From positions 119,728,949 to 119,792,948 of the forward strand of contig NC_092047.1 of assembly GCF_003086295.3 (NCBI RefSeq): DNA of 64,000 nt, read 5' to 3'. Every line of letters begins with the position of its first letter. Position 1 is the stretch's first letter. This document shows, piece after piece, positions 33,694 to 45,580 of this stretch. Under the pieces are notes generated by a model that saw nothing but the letters and a program-made list of their open reading frames with translations, did not search any database and was not told the origin of the DNA. This DNA comes from Arachis hypogaea (lineage: Eukaryota; Streptophyta; Magnoliopsida; Fabales; Fabaceae). The position numbers and the translations under genes were made by a program.

Positions 33694-35875
33694 GAAATTA
33701 TTAGAGAATTTAAAAGTTACATACACATGGCAAGAGACAGCAAGAGAATCCAGGCACATGAGTGAAATATCCGAATAAAGTTAAATTCCAAACAAAGACT
33801 TTTGTTTTATTTACTGGGAATGGAAAATGGAAAGTACCTTTCCAGGGGAAAAAGGATCCAACTAACGGTATATATAAAAGGATGAAAAAAGAAAAAAGAA
33901 ATCTGACACTAGAATAATTATTGATATTGACTTAATGGTTAAAAAGTAAATACATTAAGATGGTAATATAAAAATGAAGAATCTCCATTTAATTCTATTT
34001 ATAGTTAATAACATGTAGTTTTATATTGTTTTCTCTCTACGTATCTATTAAAAAAAAAGAAATAATTTAATATTTATATATGTAGTAATAGGGTATAACT
34101 TATATATATAAATTTAATACAAAAATTACACATAAAATTTAATTAAAAAATATTTAATATTATTGAATGTGAAGAATATCTAGTGAACCAAAAAGAAAAA
34201 AATGAATAACTTTTTTCAAACATATATATATAGTGCCCACTACTTGGCCCTGCCATGTCTATGGTCCCCATGATTTCATTTTCAACTCTATTTATGATTA
34301 TCATATTGAAGATATTTATTAACAAGAGAAATAAATCTCTTGCTAGATTTTCCCATGCTTGATACACATAGTAGTAGTAGATGAATTTATAAACTATTGG
34401 ACAAAAAATTTAAGAAGCCCTAATTAAACTCTTTTTAACTTTATTGATACATAAATAATTTATCACCATTAAAATTTTTTTTTTCTTACCACTACATTTT
34501 ACTCTCACAATAATATTGATATCTTATTGGTGCAAACCACATGATAGAATATAGATTATGTATATTTTTCTAAATAAAAAAGTGAAAAAGAATTGCTCAA
34601 ATCGAATAAAATTTTTATAAAAAATTAATTAACAAGAAATGTAATTTTATTATTTTTATTTTCATAAAATTCTTAAAAAATACTAAAAAAATATAAAATA
34701 GAAACACAATCTAATTGCACCCTAAAAATATTTTTGTGATTATTGTTCTTAATGTAAATTTATATAATTGGTGTACAAGAGCGTAACAAAGAGGGAATTT
34801 AATAGTATACATATATAGTATGTCGTATGAGGGGAAGGTAAAGTTAGGCATTGGAAGATTATTAATATTAGACTTAGAAGAAAGAATGAAAATTCAAAAT
34901 TGAGAGTTAAGTAAAGGCAAACCAAAATCCAAAATTCAAAGGGTAGTCTTTGAGTTAGTTGGGGTTGGGGATCTTTTGTCTCAACATGGCTATTTAGGAA
35001 TCATATTATTGCACTTATGACTTAGGTAACCTTCCATGTTTTAATGTCTATACCAATTGCATTCTGACTCAACAACATTGCTTGTAAATATCTCACTTTT
35101 CTAAGATATTTATTATTTATCTCAGCATTTGAAGTTTGAGCCCTACATTAATTTCTTCTATGTAGAGTAAATATATAATATATAGTTTGAAAACTTTATT
35201 CTAGGTGGTAACTCTTAGAAGGTTTAAACCTTCACTTTTTCCAAAGTATAGTTAATTAGTCTAACTTCATTAACCATATATAGAATCTAGATAATTCTAA
35301 TCATATCTTGTTTCAATCTAGACAAAATTTTGACCTAATCATAAGACTTTTTAACATAAAATTTTACTAATTTTGGACTACAATTTAACCTAATACAAAT
35401 AAGAATAAATTAGGCCGTTTGAAAAATTTAAAAAGTAATTTTTTTAGTTTTTAACTTATAAAAAATAGTAGTATTAATATCTGGTGTAATTTTCAAAATC
35501 AAATTGTGACTTTCTAAGAAGCTATTTAGGAGTTTATGGAGAAGTTAAAAAAATGACTTCTCTCCTAATACTACTATTTTTTAACATATTTTTATAAAAT
35601 AAATATTTTTAAAATTAATATCCAAATATAAAATAACTTATTTATAAGTTATTTTTAATTTAGTTATTTATTGTTTAAACTATTTTTTCAAAAAAAACTT
35701 AATTAAGTTGTTTATCGAATTGATAGTGTAATTAACTTCCTTGCAAAATAAAATATTTAAACAAATTTAAATAATTAAACATATATTGTGGGGCTAAAGA
35801 AGACAAATAGAAGATAAGTTGAGTAAAGAGTTAGCTAGATCCGATCAAGGACACTGTTTGTTACTACTTCTCTCA

Positions 35876-35948
<73 letters not shown>

Positions 35949-36718
35949 GTGTTTATTATCATTATTCTCTTTTCATTCCAAAGACACAGAAAGAGAGAAG
36001 AAGGAAGAAAAAGACTGAGTCATCCAAAACCATATACTTTGGAACCAAAGCTTAAGAGAGAGAGAATAATAAGTCTTTTTTTTTAATTTATTTGTTTGTT
36101 TTATTTCCACTCCTTCTTCTTCTTCTTATTCTTTGTCCTTGCCTTTCATTCATTCATTCATCACTTTGTGTGACTTTGTTCTCATTCCTTTTCTCTTTCA
36201 ACTTTCAAGGTACTCTCTCTCCTTCTCTCACTTTCTTATTCAATTGTATTTCTGTATTATTATGTAGTTAGTGATGATATTACTGATATCCTGTTCTTGA
36301 TAATGTGCAATCACTAATCCTTATATAAATTCAATTATTCATTTATGAATGTATATGCTTGACTATATAGATTGGTATTCAGAGTTGTTGCTATTGATGG
36401 AAACAAAGCCATGGAACTGATCAGATAATTTTGTTATTGTTATTGTTATTGGGATTGAAGATTTGAAGTTGAGTGTGTGTTAGCAAATTCAGTTGCAATT
36501 TTAAACCATGTTCAAGTGCTCTTCTTAAATTGAGCTTAATAGTTCATAGTACTGTATCAAGTTTTCTGATGTTGTTTCATTTTTCTGATTCCGCTTCACT
36601 AGTCAAAAGGGCAAAGAATTTCAAGGGTCAATCTCTTCTTGTAGCTGTTGAGAATTAGGGTAACTTATAATAATTTGATTGAATAAGGAAAAGTTTTTCC
36701 TTTTTCTGGTAATTATGC
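32185..36718. other. AT-rich spacer and PIP5K9 leader region
   Basis: No protein gene seen. It contains (TA)n tracts at 33217-33253 and 33652-33690 and a long (TTA)n tract at 35875-35949. From about 35960 there is a pyrimidine-rich leader with a candidate 5'-UTR donor (AAG|GTACTC at 36209/36210), consistent with a 5'-UTR intron in the following gene; the acceptor is not resolved. Confidence 0.5.
35875..35949. repeat. (TTA)n microsatellite upstream of PIP5K9
   Basis: About 24 uninterrupted TTA triplets. They produce a poly-Tyr open frame that is not a gene. Confidence 0.9.
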
Positions 36719-39700
36719 ATGTCTGGCCCTGTGGCCACAGTTGATAATTTGGATGGAGCAGTTATCTCTGCAGAGAGAACAAAGTCTCTTGATGCCATTT
36801 CCGAGGTAGACGTGTCGTCCTTATTGAGAAACGGCGAAAGCAGTGGTCATTCATCTGAGATAGTTGGGTTTAGAGTTGGGGAACTCTTGCTTCCTAATGG
36901 AGAGTCATATTCCGGGTCCCTTCTCGGCAACATGCCGGAGGGTAGGGGTAAGTATGTATGGTCAGATGGATGTGTATATGATGGTGAGTGGAGAAGGGGG
37001 ATGAGGAATGGAAATGGAAGGTTACAATGGCCTTCTGGCACGGTTTATGAGGGCGAATTCTCCGGTGGCTATATCCATGGTACAGGAACATATATTGGTT
37101 CGGATAGTCTTACCTACAAAGGGCGGTGGCGATTGAATCTTAAGCATGGACTTGGTTATCAAGTTTATCCTAATGGAGACATCTTTGAAGGGTCTTGGAT
37201 CCAAGGAACGCCGGAGGGGCCGGGGAAGTATACTTGGGCGAATGGGAATGTGTATTTAGGGAATATGAAAGGTGGGAAAATGTCAGGGAAAGGAACTTTG
37301 ACATGGATCAATGGAGACTCATTTGAAGGAAGCTGGTTGGATGGTATGATGCATGGTCTTGGAGTTTATACTTGGAGTGACGGCGGCTGCTATGTTGGGA
37401 CCTGGACGAGAGGTTTGAAAGACGGCAAAGGAACGTTTTATCCGAAAGGTAGCTGTCTTCCGTCGGCACAAGAGGTTTATCTGAATGCCTTGAGGAAAAG
37501 AGGACTATTGCCGGATTTGAGGAGGCAGAAACAGGCTCATATTCATCATGCTTCTTCGGTTGATATGGGAAATGTCAAGGTCAGTGGTGATAATCAGAGT
37601 TCTAGCCTTGTTTCGTCCGATAAGCTTGCCAAAGGGAGTCTATTAAACATTGAACAATCGCGCAGCAAGAATATCTCTCTCGAAAGGCGATGGAGTCTTG
37701 AGGTGTCTATTGAGAAAGTAATAGCCCATGATTCAACAGATTCTATATTGGAAGGTAGTGAAAAGATCCCCATTTTGGAGCGCGAGTATATGCAAGGTGT
37801 ATTAATAAGTGAGGTAGTTTTAAATAACAGCTTTTCGAATTTGTCTAGAAGGGCAAAACGGCTGCAGAAGAAGCTCGCCAGAGAGATTAAAAGACCCGGT
37901 GAAGCCATCATTAAAGGTCACCGGAGCTATGATCTGATGCTTAGTCTGCAGCTTGGAATAAGGTACAATGCATAATCATGACCCTTCTTCAAATTATAAT
38001 AATTATTTACTCTAAAATTATCTGCAGTGGATTTCTATATGTAATGTAAAATTTGGCTTCAATATTTCTAGGTATACTGTGGGAAAGATTACCCCGATAC
38101 AGAGGCGAGAAGTTCGAGCATCGGATTTCGGTCCTAGAGCAAGTTTTTGGATGAATTTTCCTAAAGAAGGTTCTCAGCTAACTCCTCCTCATCAATCTGA
38201 TGACTTCAAATGGAAAGATTATTGCCCAATGGTGTTCAGGTTAGTAGTACTTTCACTACTTTGTATGATTATTTCTATTTCATCCGAATTTCAATTATAT
38301 TCTTCTCCAAGGAACTGAATTTTTGGTCCACTATCATAGTGTTTCTTACTTTTTCATAATCTTCTGTTGATTATAGAAAAGAAACTTACACTCTGAATTG
38401 TATGCATATGATCTCATATATCCATGTCAAAATTACAATGCCTAGTTAAGATGGAATGATTATTCAGCATAACCTCATAATCATGTAATTATTTATCAAA
38501 ATTTATGCAGAAACTTGAGAGAGTTGTTCAAGATTGATGCTGCTGACTATATGATGTCGATTTGCGGAAATGATGCTCTGAGGGAACTATCATCTCCGGG
38601 GAAAAGTGGTAGTGTCTTTTTCCTGTCTCAGGATGATCGTTTCATGATCAAGACGCTTCGAAGATCTGAAGTAAAGGTATGCTTATTTTACTTATATCTT
38701 GTTAATTACCATTTTTCCATAGGCTTACATACACAAGTTTTAGGCCTTAAAGATAATAATCATATCATCATTATCAAAAATTGGTATGTAGGTTCTTCTA
38801 AGAATGCTTCCGGACTATCATCATCACGTGAAGTCATACGATAATACCCTCATCACGAAATTCTTCGGTCTGCACCGGATTATACCTTCGAGTGGTCAAA
38901 AGGTATCGTGATCTGAATTGCCAAATGCATCAAATATTTGAACCTTTATCTACATTTCCTTTAATAGAGAGGCTAAAATTTATATATAACTGTCTGTTTC
39001 TGCAGTTTCGCTTTGTTGTGATGGGAAATATGTTTTGTACAGAGCTAAGGATCCATAGGAGATTCGATTTGAAAGGTTCATCCCTCGGACGCTCTTCGGA
39101 CAAGATAGAAATCGATGAGAATACAACTTTGAAAGATTTGGATCTCAACTACTGCTTCTATTTGGAACCTTCTTGGCGCCAGTCTTTGCTAAAGTAAGGG
39201 AAAGAAGTTGCACCTATGTTCATTCATTCATTCATTTTTTTTATCTTCTCAAAATATTCTGCAGGCAGATTGAGATCGACAGCAAGTTCTTGGAAGCACA
39301 GCATATAATGGATTACAGCCTTCTACTCGGCGTTCATTATCGAGCTCCACAGCATCTCCGTCCTCTCACATCATACAACCGTAGCATAACTGCTGATGGA
39401 TTAGCAAGTCTTGCTGAGGAAGGTTAGTATGAGATGTGATCTTGAAAGTTATGATATGTTAAAAAGGATTAATATATCTGAGTTTTGTCTTTTAGTTAAT
39501 AGTCAAAATAGTTCCTGAAATAGTTCCCAAAAGATCAACATGAGTCAATTTAGTCCCGAAAGATCAAATGTCTCAAATTGAATCATATTGGTCCTTTCAT
39601 AAGTTAGATATGACACATGGCATAATCATTTTGCGACACATCATCATCTAATATTGCATGTTTCAGGGATCAATTTGAGCCGTTTGATCTTTCGAGGACT

Positions 39701-40378
39701 AAATTGATGAACATATTCTTCTTGTTTGTACTAAAATTGTTTATTTGAAAACATTCAAAATGTTGAATTGACAGATCCTCTAGAGGATGAAGTATCAAGC
39801 TATCCCCAAAGCCTTGTTTTGGTCCCTAGGGGATCAGATGATAACAGTGTTGTTGTAGGATCACACATCAGAGGTAGTCGACTGCGCGCTTCGGCTGCCG
39901 GCGATGAGGAGGTGGATCTGCTTCTTCCAGGCACAGCAAGGTATGGTTCCTTCTAATCTTCATAACTTCATATTATAGTTCTCCAGCTAACATCATTGCA
40001 CAGCCGAATCGGCCGCAACGTCACGCCTATTCACATAACAGTTAGGACTATATGGTTAAACTAGAATTGTTGAAACACCACCATTGATTGTTAAGCAGAC
40101 TACAAATCCAGTTAGGAGTAAACATGCCAGCAAGGGCAGAGCAAATTCCAGGAAAGGAAGAGATGCAAACATTTCATGAAGCTTATGATGTGGTGCTCTA
40201 CCTGGGCATAATTGACATTTTACAGGACTACAACATGTCCAAGAAAATTGAACATGCCTACAAATCGATTCAGTTCGATTCGATTTCAATCTCGGCCGTT
40301 GATCCCGGATTCTACTCCCGTCGCTTCTTGGACTTCATTCAGAAAGTGTTCCCACCAAATGAAACTCTAGCTGGTTGA
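36719..40378 (+). CDS. PIP5K9: Phosphatidylinositol-4-phosphate 5-kinase 9-like, MORN-repeat type
   Basis: Eight exons: 36719-37962, 38072-38239, 38511-38676, 38792-38902, 39006-39193, 39265-39422, 39775-39940, 40099-40378. The total is 2,481 nt, 826 aa, in frame throughout. Residues ~60-250 hold eight MORN repeats of the YxGxWxxGxxxGxGxxxxxxG type. The C-terminal half is the PIP kinase domain: [19 protein letters not shown] (ATP loop, ~500), RRFDLKGSS (~585), IMDYSLLLG (~641), and the SISAVDPxFYSRRF region near the end that follows the KK of the activation/specificity loop. The start [23 protein letters not shown] and the linker [16 protein letters not shown] match the Arabidopsis PIP5K9 subtype better than other PIP5Ks. 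It makes PtdIns(4,5)P2 at the plasma membrane; Arabidopsis PIP5K9 also binds a cytosolic invertase and affects sugar-dependent root growth. Intron 6 has a foldback insert. Confidence 0.95.
39480..39720. mobile_element. Foldback insert in PIP5K9 intron 6
   Basis: The phrases 'tagtcccgaaagatcaaatgtctcaaattgaat' and 'gggatcaatttgagccgtttgatctttcgaggacta' are mirror complements about 110 bp apart. Ends are not sharply defined. Typical of the many legume intron MITEs. Confidence 0.5.
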
Positions 40379-41918
40379 TTTTCAACCAAGTCATTGTTTG
40401 TTTAGTCCAAAAATTTGAACATTGTCACATATTTTGTTTTTGTGCATTTTGTCTATAAATTTTATATGGTTGGTGGCCACATAGGTATTGTATTCATAGA
40501 TAGCTTTGTGACTCAAATCTAATGCCTTGAAGCTTGAATCATGAAATGGATAATATTGGATCATTTTTATCCTCCATGATTTTTTTTTTACGTATTTTCC
40601 AACCCAACAAACCAACGACTAATTCACCGCAATTTGAGTTTTATTTAAGGGTCTGTTGTTGGTTAAAAAGTTACTGTATACACAAGATGAAATTCAAATT
40701 CCAGATCTCAGACATCTACTTAACAGATGAATGAGCTAATTATTCACCAAACTCGTTGTTTAAATAAATTATCATAGCATTCTCGTTTGATTCTTTTAAA
40801 ATTAGAATTATTAATGACTTAATTAAGGACAAGAACCCGGCATTAAGGAGAATATCGCAGAAAGTTAGGAACTTCAAAGTTAGAATTAATTATGTGTTAC
40901 ATGATGGCTATGTGCATTATTATTATTGCAAGTTTATTTTAAACACCAAGCATCTTATCTTGGGTTTGGTTAGGTGTATGTTAAGGATCAAATGACCTTC
41001 AAATATACAAGGATCCATTTCCTCTATAGTTGATTTATTATAAAATAAAATCTCTATTAAAAAGTATGAAGTAACTAATTTTTTATATATTGTTTTAATT
41101 TTTGTACCTTGATTTTACAATATTAGCCAATTAACTTATTCCATGTATAATAATTCATATATATGGTGATTATTAGTCAAGTACTTTCATGGTTTATATG
41201 ATGCAAGTTATCTTTTCATATGCAATGATGCAAATAACATCATTAGAAAATAAAATATGCATTTGCTCGAATAATTTCTAAGCTGAAAAAAGAAAGAAAG
41301 TTGAGACAGAGGAAAGGAGAGAAAGAAAAGAATAGAATAGAACTCAAGCAAAGTTAGCCTTTTTTTTTTTTTGGCTTCTGTCTCACTCAACTCTCTCATA
41401 CCAAACAACAAACAACATTAAAATTCTTTGTTAAACATTTATAAAACAACATTAAAATTCTTTGTTAAACATTTATATATTTTATCATCTTTAATTTCTA
41501 GTGTAATCTCCACCATAATATTTCAACTCTTACTTTTCATCTTTAAATCATGTTAGACATTTAATTGAAAAAAAAATGTGAATGATTTTAACAAATTTAT
41601 ACATGTTCTCAAAACTTTCGTAGTTACACATTCTTAGTTTATATTAGAGTATGCATAAACTACAAATAAAGAACATACAAAAACTTCTATTCTAATTAAT
41701 ATTGCTAAGAGCCTTTATCATTCATTGCTGTATGATACCTTTTCTTCTTTCTTTTTCTCTCCCTTTCTTTCTTTCTTCACTTAAATAGGTTCCTTTGGCA
41801 TTGTACTTTCTATTTATTTATTTATTTATATATATAGAATCATTCATTAGAGAAAGAGGAGGGAGGAGGTACTTCATTATCAGCATCATAAGATCATTCA
41901 CAGAGTTTATTTGAGAGA
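40379..41918. other. Spacer between PIP5K9 and the Rab gene
   Basis: It holds the PIP5K9 3' UTR, AT-rich sequence, a 34-bp tandem duplication (aacaacattaaaattcttt..., 41411-41478) and the Rab promoter. I see no gene. Confidence 0.5.
41827..41836 (+). promoter_or_regulatory. TATA box of the RABC gene
   Basis: TATATATATA about 85 bp upstream of the start codon at 41919, followed by a purine-rich leader. Confidence 0.5.
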
Positions 41919-43333
41919 ATGATGAGTTTATCTTCAGGTCAAATCAGTAGTAGCTATGATCTCTCATTCAAGATCTTGTTGATTGGTGATTCAGCTGTTG
42001 GAAAAAGTAGCTTACTTCTAAGCTTCATCTCTAACTCTACTGAAGAACTTGCCCCCACAATTGGTAATTCTCTCATTTGAGATATACTAAGGATGCAATT
42101 GTTTTTGTATTTTTATTTTGTTTTTATTTTTTATTTTGTCTGTTTTTATAATTTTATGAAAGAAACAAGAAAAATAGAAGGTGTCCTTAGACAGTGTCTT
42201 ATGGTTTATTAATAACTATTTTACTATTTTGTTCCTTGTATTGCATTGCATTTGTCATTAAATTTTAGAATTGATGCTTATTCTATCATATTTCTCATAT
42301 TAATTTGTATTTCATTTAATTTCCCTTGTTTTTATGTTATGAAGGTGTTGATTTTAAGATCAAACAGCTCATAGTTGGTGGGAAGAGATTGAAACTAACA
42401 ATTTGGGATACCGGTAAAATTTATAATCAATTCATTTGCTTCCAAGCTCTTTTTCTTCTCTTTTTTTTTCCCCTTTGATAGTAACATTACAACTATTGTA
42501 GCTGGACAGGAAAGGTTTAGAACACTAACAAGTTCTTACTATAGAGGAGCTCAAGGGATCATTCTTGGTATGCTAAATTATGTAAATGTGATTGTTTTAA
42601 TTTTTTCTCCTAGAGACATGTCTTTGCTATTTGCAAATTGCATTGAAACTTCTTTGTGGAACAAAATCCCTCATGACATTTGTTGTTACAGTTATAGAAT
42701 TCTTTTGCTATATATATTTGTTTTCAGTTTATGATGTCACCAGGAGAGAAAGCTTCACAAATTTATCAGAAGTATGGTCCAAGGAGGTAGAACTCTATTC
42801 TACTAATCAGGATTGTGTGAAGTTACTAGTTGGAAATAAAGTTGACAGAGTAAGTTCTTGTGTTATAATTAATATTGTTCTTGAATATAGTGAAGACATA
42901 CCATGATATTTATGTTATGTATATTGTATATTAATTTTCTTTGATGCTTTGTATAATTGTATCTCTCTATGATTAGGTTTCTGAAAGGGCTGTGAGCAGA
43001 GACGAGGGTTCAGCTCTTGCTAAAGAGTTGGGATGTTTGTTTTTTGAATGTAGTGCCAAAACTAGAGAAAATGTGGAAAGCTGTTTTGAAGAGCTTGCAC
43101 TAAAGGTAGGTAGATTTTTCACTTTAATTTTCTTTTTATTTAATGGACAAGAAGAAGAAATTCAAATTGTAGATAAATTGTTACCTTATAGCTAATATAA
43201 ATCATTTAACATATCATAGATAATGGATGCTCCTAGTCTTCTGGAAGAAGGATCAAGCACAGTAAAAAGGAATATTCTCAAGCAAAAACAGGAACCTCAA
43301 GCATCCCAACAAAGTGGTGGTTGTTGCTCTTGA
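41919..43333 (+). CDS. Rab-family small GTPase, RABC2 (Rab18-like)
   Basis: Six exons: 41919-42063, 42345-42413, 42502-42567, 42728-42849, 42977-43105, 43220-43333, giving 645 nt and 214 aa. It has every GTPase motif: GDSAVGKSS (residues 23-31), the effector-loop T of APTIG, WDTAGQE, NKVD, and ECSAK. The C-terminus ...SGGCCS has the paired cysteines that are geranylgeranylated for membrane attachment. The sequence follows plant RABC2 closely ([41 protein letters not shown]). Plant RABC proteins are Rab18-like and have been tied to peroxisomes, myosin XI and lipid droplets. The first two codons are both ATG; I use the first. It converges tail-to-tail with the ankyrin gene, whose stop lies 338 bp away. 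Confidence 0.95.
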
Positions 43334-43671
43334 AATGTTTGTTCTAATTGCTGCCAATGTCTTTTGGCTGCTTAATTACTTGTATCTATCACTAGTTCAC
43401 TAATGAAAATTTGAAACAATAATACCTAATAGCTTGTGTATATATTTATTTCTTTGACTTATGTTTAAGGGGATTTAGCCTATGTTACAACCATTAAAGA
43501 GGTAATTATTTAGCCGTTAATCACAAGTGATTCTCTGTTAAATCATTTCTGAATGTCAATCAACAGCCATATAAAATTAGTATACAATAATCCAGATGTT
43601 TTGGCCCTAAAGCAAAATTGGCAAAAAGAAAACTGAATATTTCTACCAATCACAATACTAAGGCTATCATA
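43334..43671. other. Convergent 3' region between the RABC and ankyrin genes
   Basis: 338 bp shared by the two 3' UTRs. No further feature seen. Confidence 0.6.
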
Positions 43672-45365
43672 TTAAGCTTCCATGGGAATGGTGGTAGATT
43701 CCAACAGCCTCCTAGCATCTGTGCCTGGATCAGGTAACTCTGGCGGGCACTACCAAAGAAAACAATCCTCAGAATTTGATGAAAACTAGAAAAGGTTTAT
43801 TATTATGTATTAGATTCCTTTAAAATTTACATACCTTTCCATATAAGTTTTGCTTGGTGGGGGAAGCACCATGAGACAGCAACAACCTAATTACATCAAC
43901 ATGCTCACCTCTTGCTGCATGATGAAGAGGCTGCAAAAAATAGTCACAATCACAAGATCATGATGATAGAAAAAGATCAGGTGAAGTTCATAAGGATAAA
44001 AATCAGAAAAATCTCAATCTATAGGTGGCTTGAGACTACGAAAATTTGAGTATGAAATCGATAAATACTCACCGTGTCACCCTCGGAATCAACTGATTCC
44101 AGCATCCTTTTTATGATCTCTGCATCACCAGCTCTGTTCAATAGCAGTTGGACTATCTGTGTATATCCTGATATGATCATCGACATGCAAAAGAAAAAAA
44201 AAATCACAAATTGTGCAACAACATTCATTTTAGCTTTGAGATGCGAGCGGAAACTACCTCCAGCACAAGCATCGTGCAAAGGAAGCGCACCGTCTTCATC
44301 GTTGGCCTCCAAGTTCGCTCCTCTATCTAGAAGTAGCTGCAATTTGTTAAGCAAGATCAATCATCCGGTATCCATGGGAATAATCATGCTGCATAATTTG
44401 AGCATATGAAAGTGATAATAAGCAATGGAAACAAACCTGGGCGCATTCCAAATGGCCATACAAACAGGTCAAATGTAATGCTGTATCCCCATCCTCGACT
44501 GGCTCATCGATACTACCTTGCAAGTTATCTGGAAATCATGCAGTACAAGGGTAAGAATTAAGCAGAAAGAACACCCTATGTTCTAGTGAAAAAAGAGTGC
44601 AAAACCATAGCAGACAGGGTGCAATAGCTTTCAGTAAACATGCATGTCTTCATGGCCACAATATAATCACGGCGGAGAATGTGAAACCTCCCCCCCCCCC
44701 CCCACAAAAAAAATTCAATCTCTAAGGAACCATGATTATTGGTCCCATCTCCCATGGTTTTAAACTATAGTCAATAACCAAACACAGTAAGGAAGCAATC
44801 ATATATGTGGCAGAATCAACCACATTTTCTCTCAATTTCATTATTCAAGAAGAAACCATAATCTAAAATAATGATATGACCAAAACTTTGGCTTCTCTTA
44901 AGGATCAAGGTGAAGCTTTTAGCATCTTTCATAAACTAATATATACCCGCAAACAAGTTTCTTACAATGAATTTGAGAGGTTTAGGCTAGTATCAGATTC
45001 AGATTCAGGTGCCACAAAAATTTACTTGCAGAAAATTTAACGAATAAAATTACGAACAATAATTTCATACAAGTTCAGCTGAAAATAGGGTTTGAGCTTT
45101 AGCAAAGGCAGCTCAATATACATGCAGAAAAGAACAATTTGGAAAGTATAAAAGAAAACATAAAATTGAAGAGAGTGAGAGAGAGAGAGAGAGGAGGACC
45201 TAGGGCGATGCGGAGGGCGGAGAGGTCGCCGAGCTGGGCGGCGGCGGAGAGGTCACGGAGGTGAGGAGGAGTGTCGGATTCATGTTCGATGAGTCCTTCT
45301 TCTTCGAAAAGGTTGTTATCTTCGTCATCTTCGTTTATGCCGTTGCGCCTCCCCGGAACCGCCAT
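43672..45365 (-). CDS. Small ankyrin-repeat protein (201 aa)
   Basis: Six exons on the minus strand: 45200-45365, 44437-44528, 44258-44336, 44073-44167, 43835-43930, 43672-43749. The sum is 606 nt, 201 aa. An acidic N-terminus (GINEDDEDNNLFEEEG) precedes about four ankyrin repeats: LSAAAQLGDLSALRIAL, DGDTALHLTCLYGHLECAQLLL, DGALPLHDACAGGYTQIVQLLL and GDTPLHHAARGEHVDVIRLLLSHGA. It has no signal peptide, membrane segment or other domain, so a cytosolic or nuclear adaptor role is likely, but the partner is unknown. The TALHLTC/PLHDACAGG consensus is strong. The start at 45363-45365 is the first ATG and gives a good acidic leader. A LINE inserted ~215 bp upstream of this start. Intron 1 contains a 14-15-base poly-C run near 44690. 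Confidence 0.9.
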
Positions 45366-45565
45366 TGATTCCTTTCTCTCTTCTTATTCCTCCTCCTCTT
45401 TCTTCTTCTTCTTCTTCTTCCTGTCCCTTTTTGGCGGCGCCTCTATTTTCTAACAGTGAGATTTTTGTTTTGGAAATGCTAACCGATATTGGGCCTTTAA
45501 ACGGCCCATTGGGCCCATCAAACTTCCTATCTTCTTCTAGTATAATATACTGTCTGAGGTTTAAA

Positions 45566-45580
45566 TTTAATTTATACTTG
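45566..45580. repeat. 5' target-site duplication of the LINE
   Basis: tttaatttatacttg, repeated perfectly at 48547-48561 directly after the poly-A tail. Confidence 0.9.

Noticed and set aside
35819..36055. 78-aa frame with a long poly-Tyr run
   Set aside because: It is the translation of a (TTA)n microsatellite.
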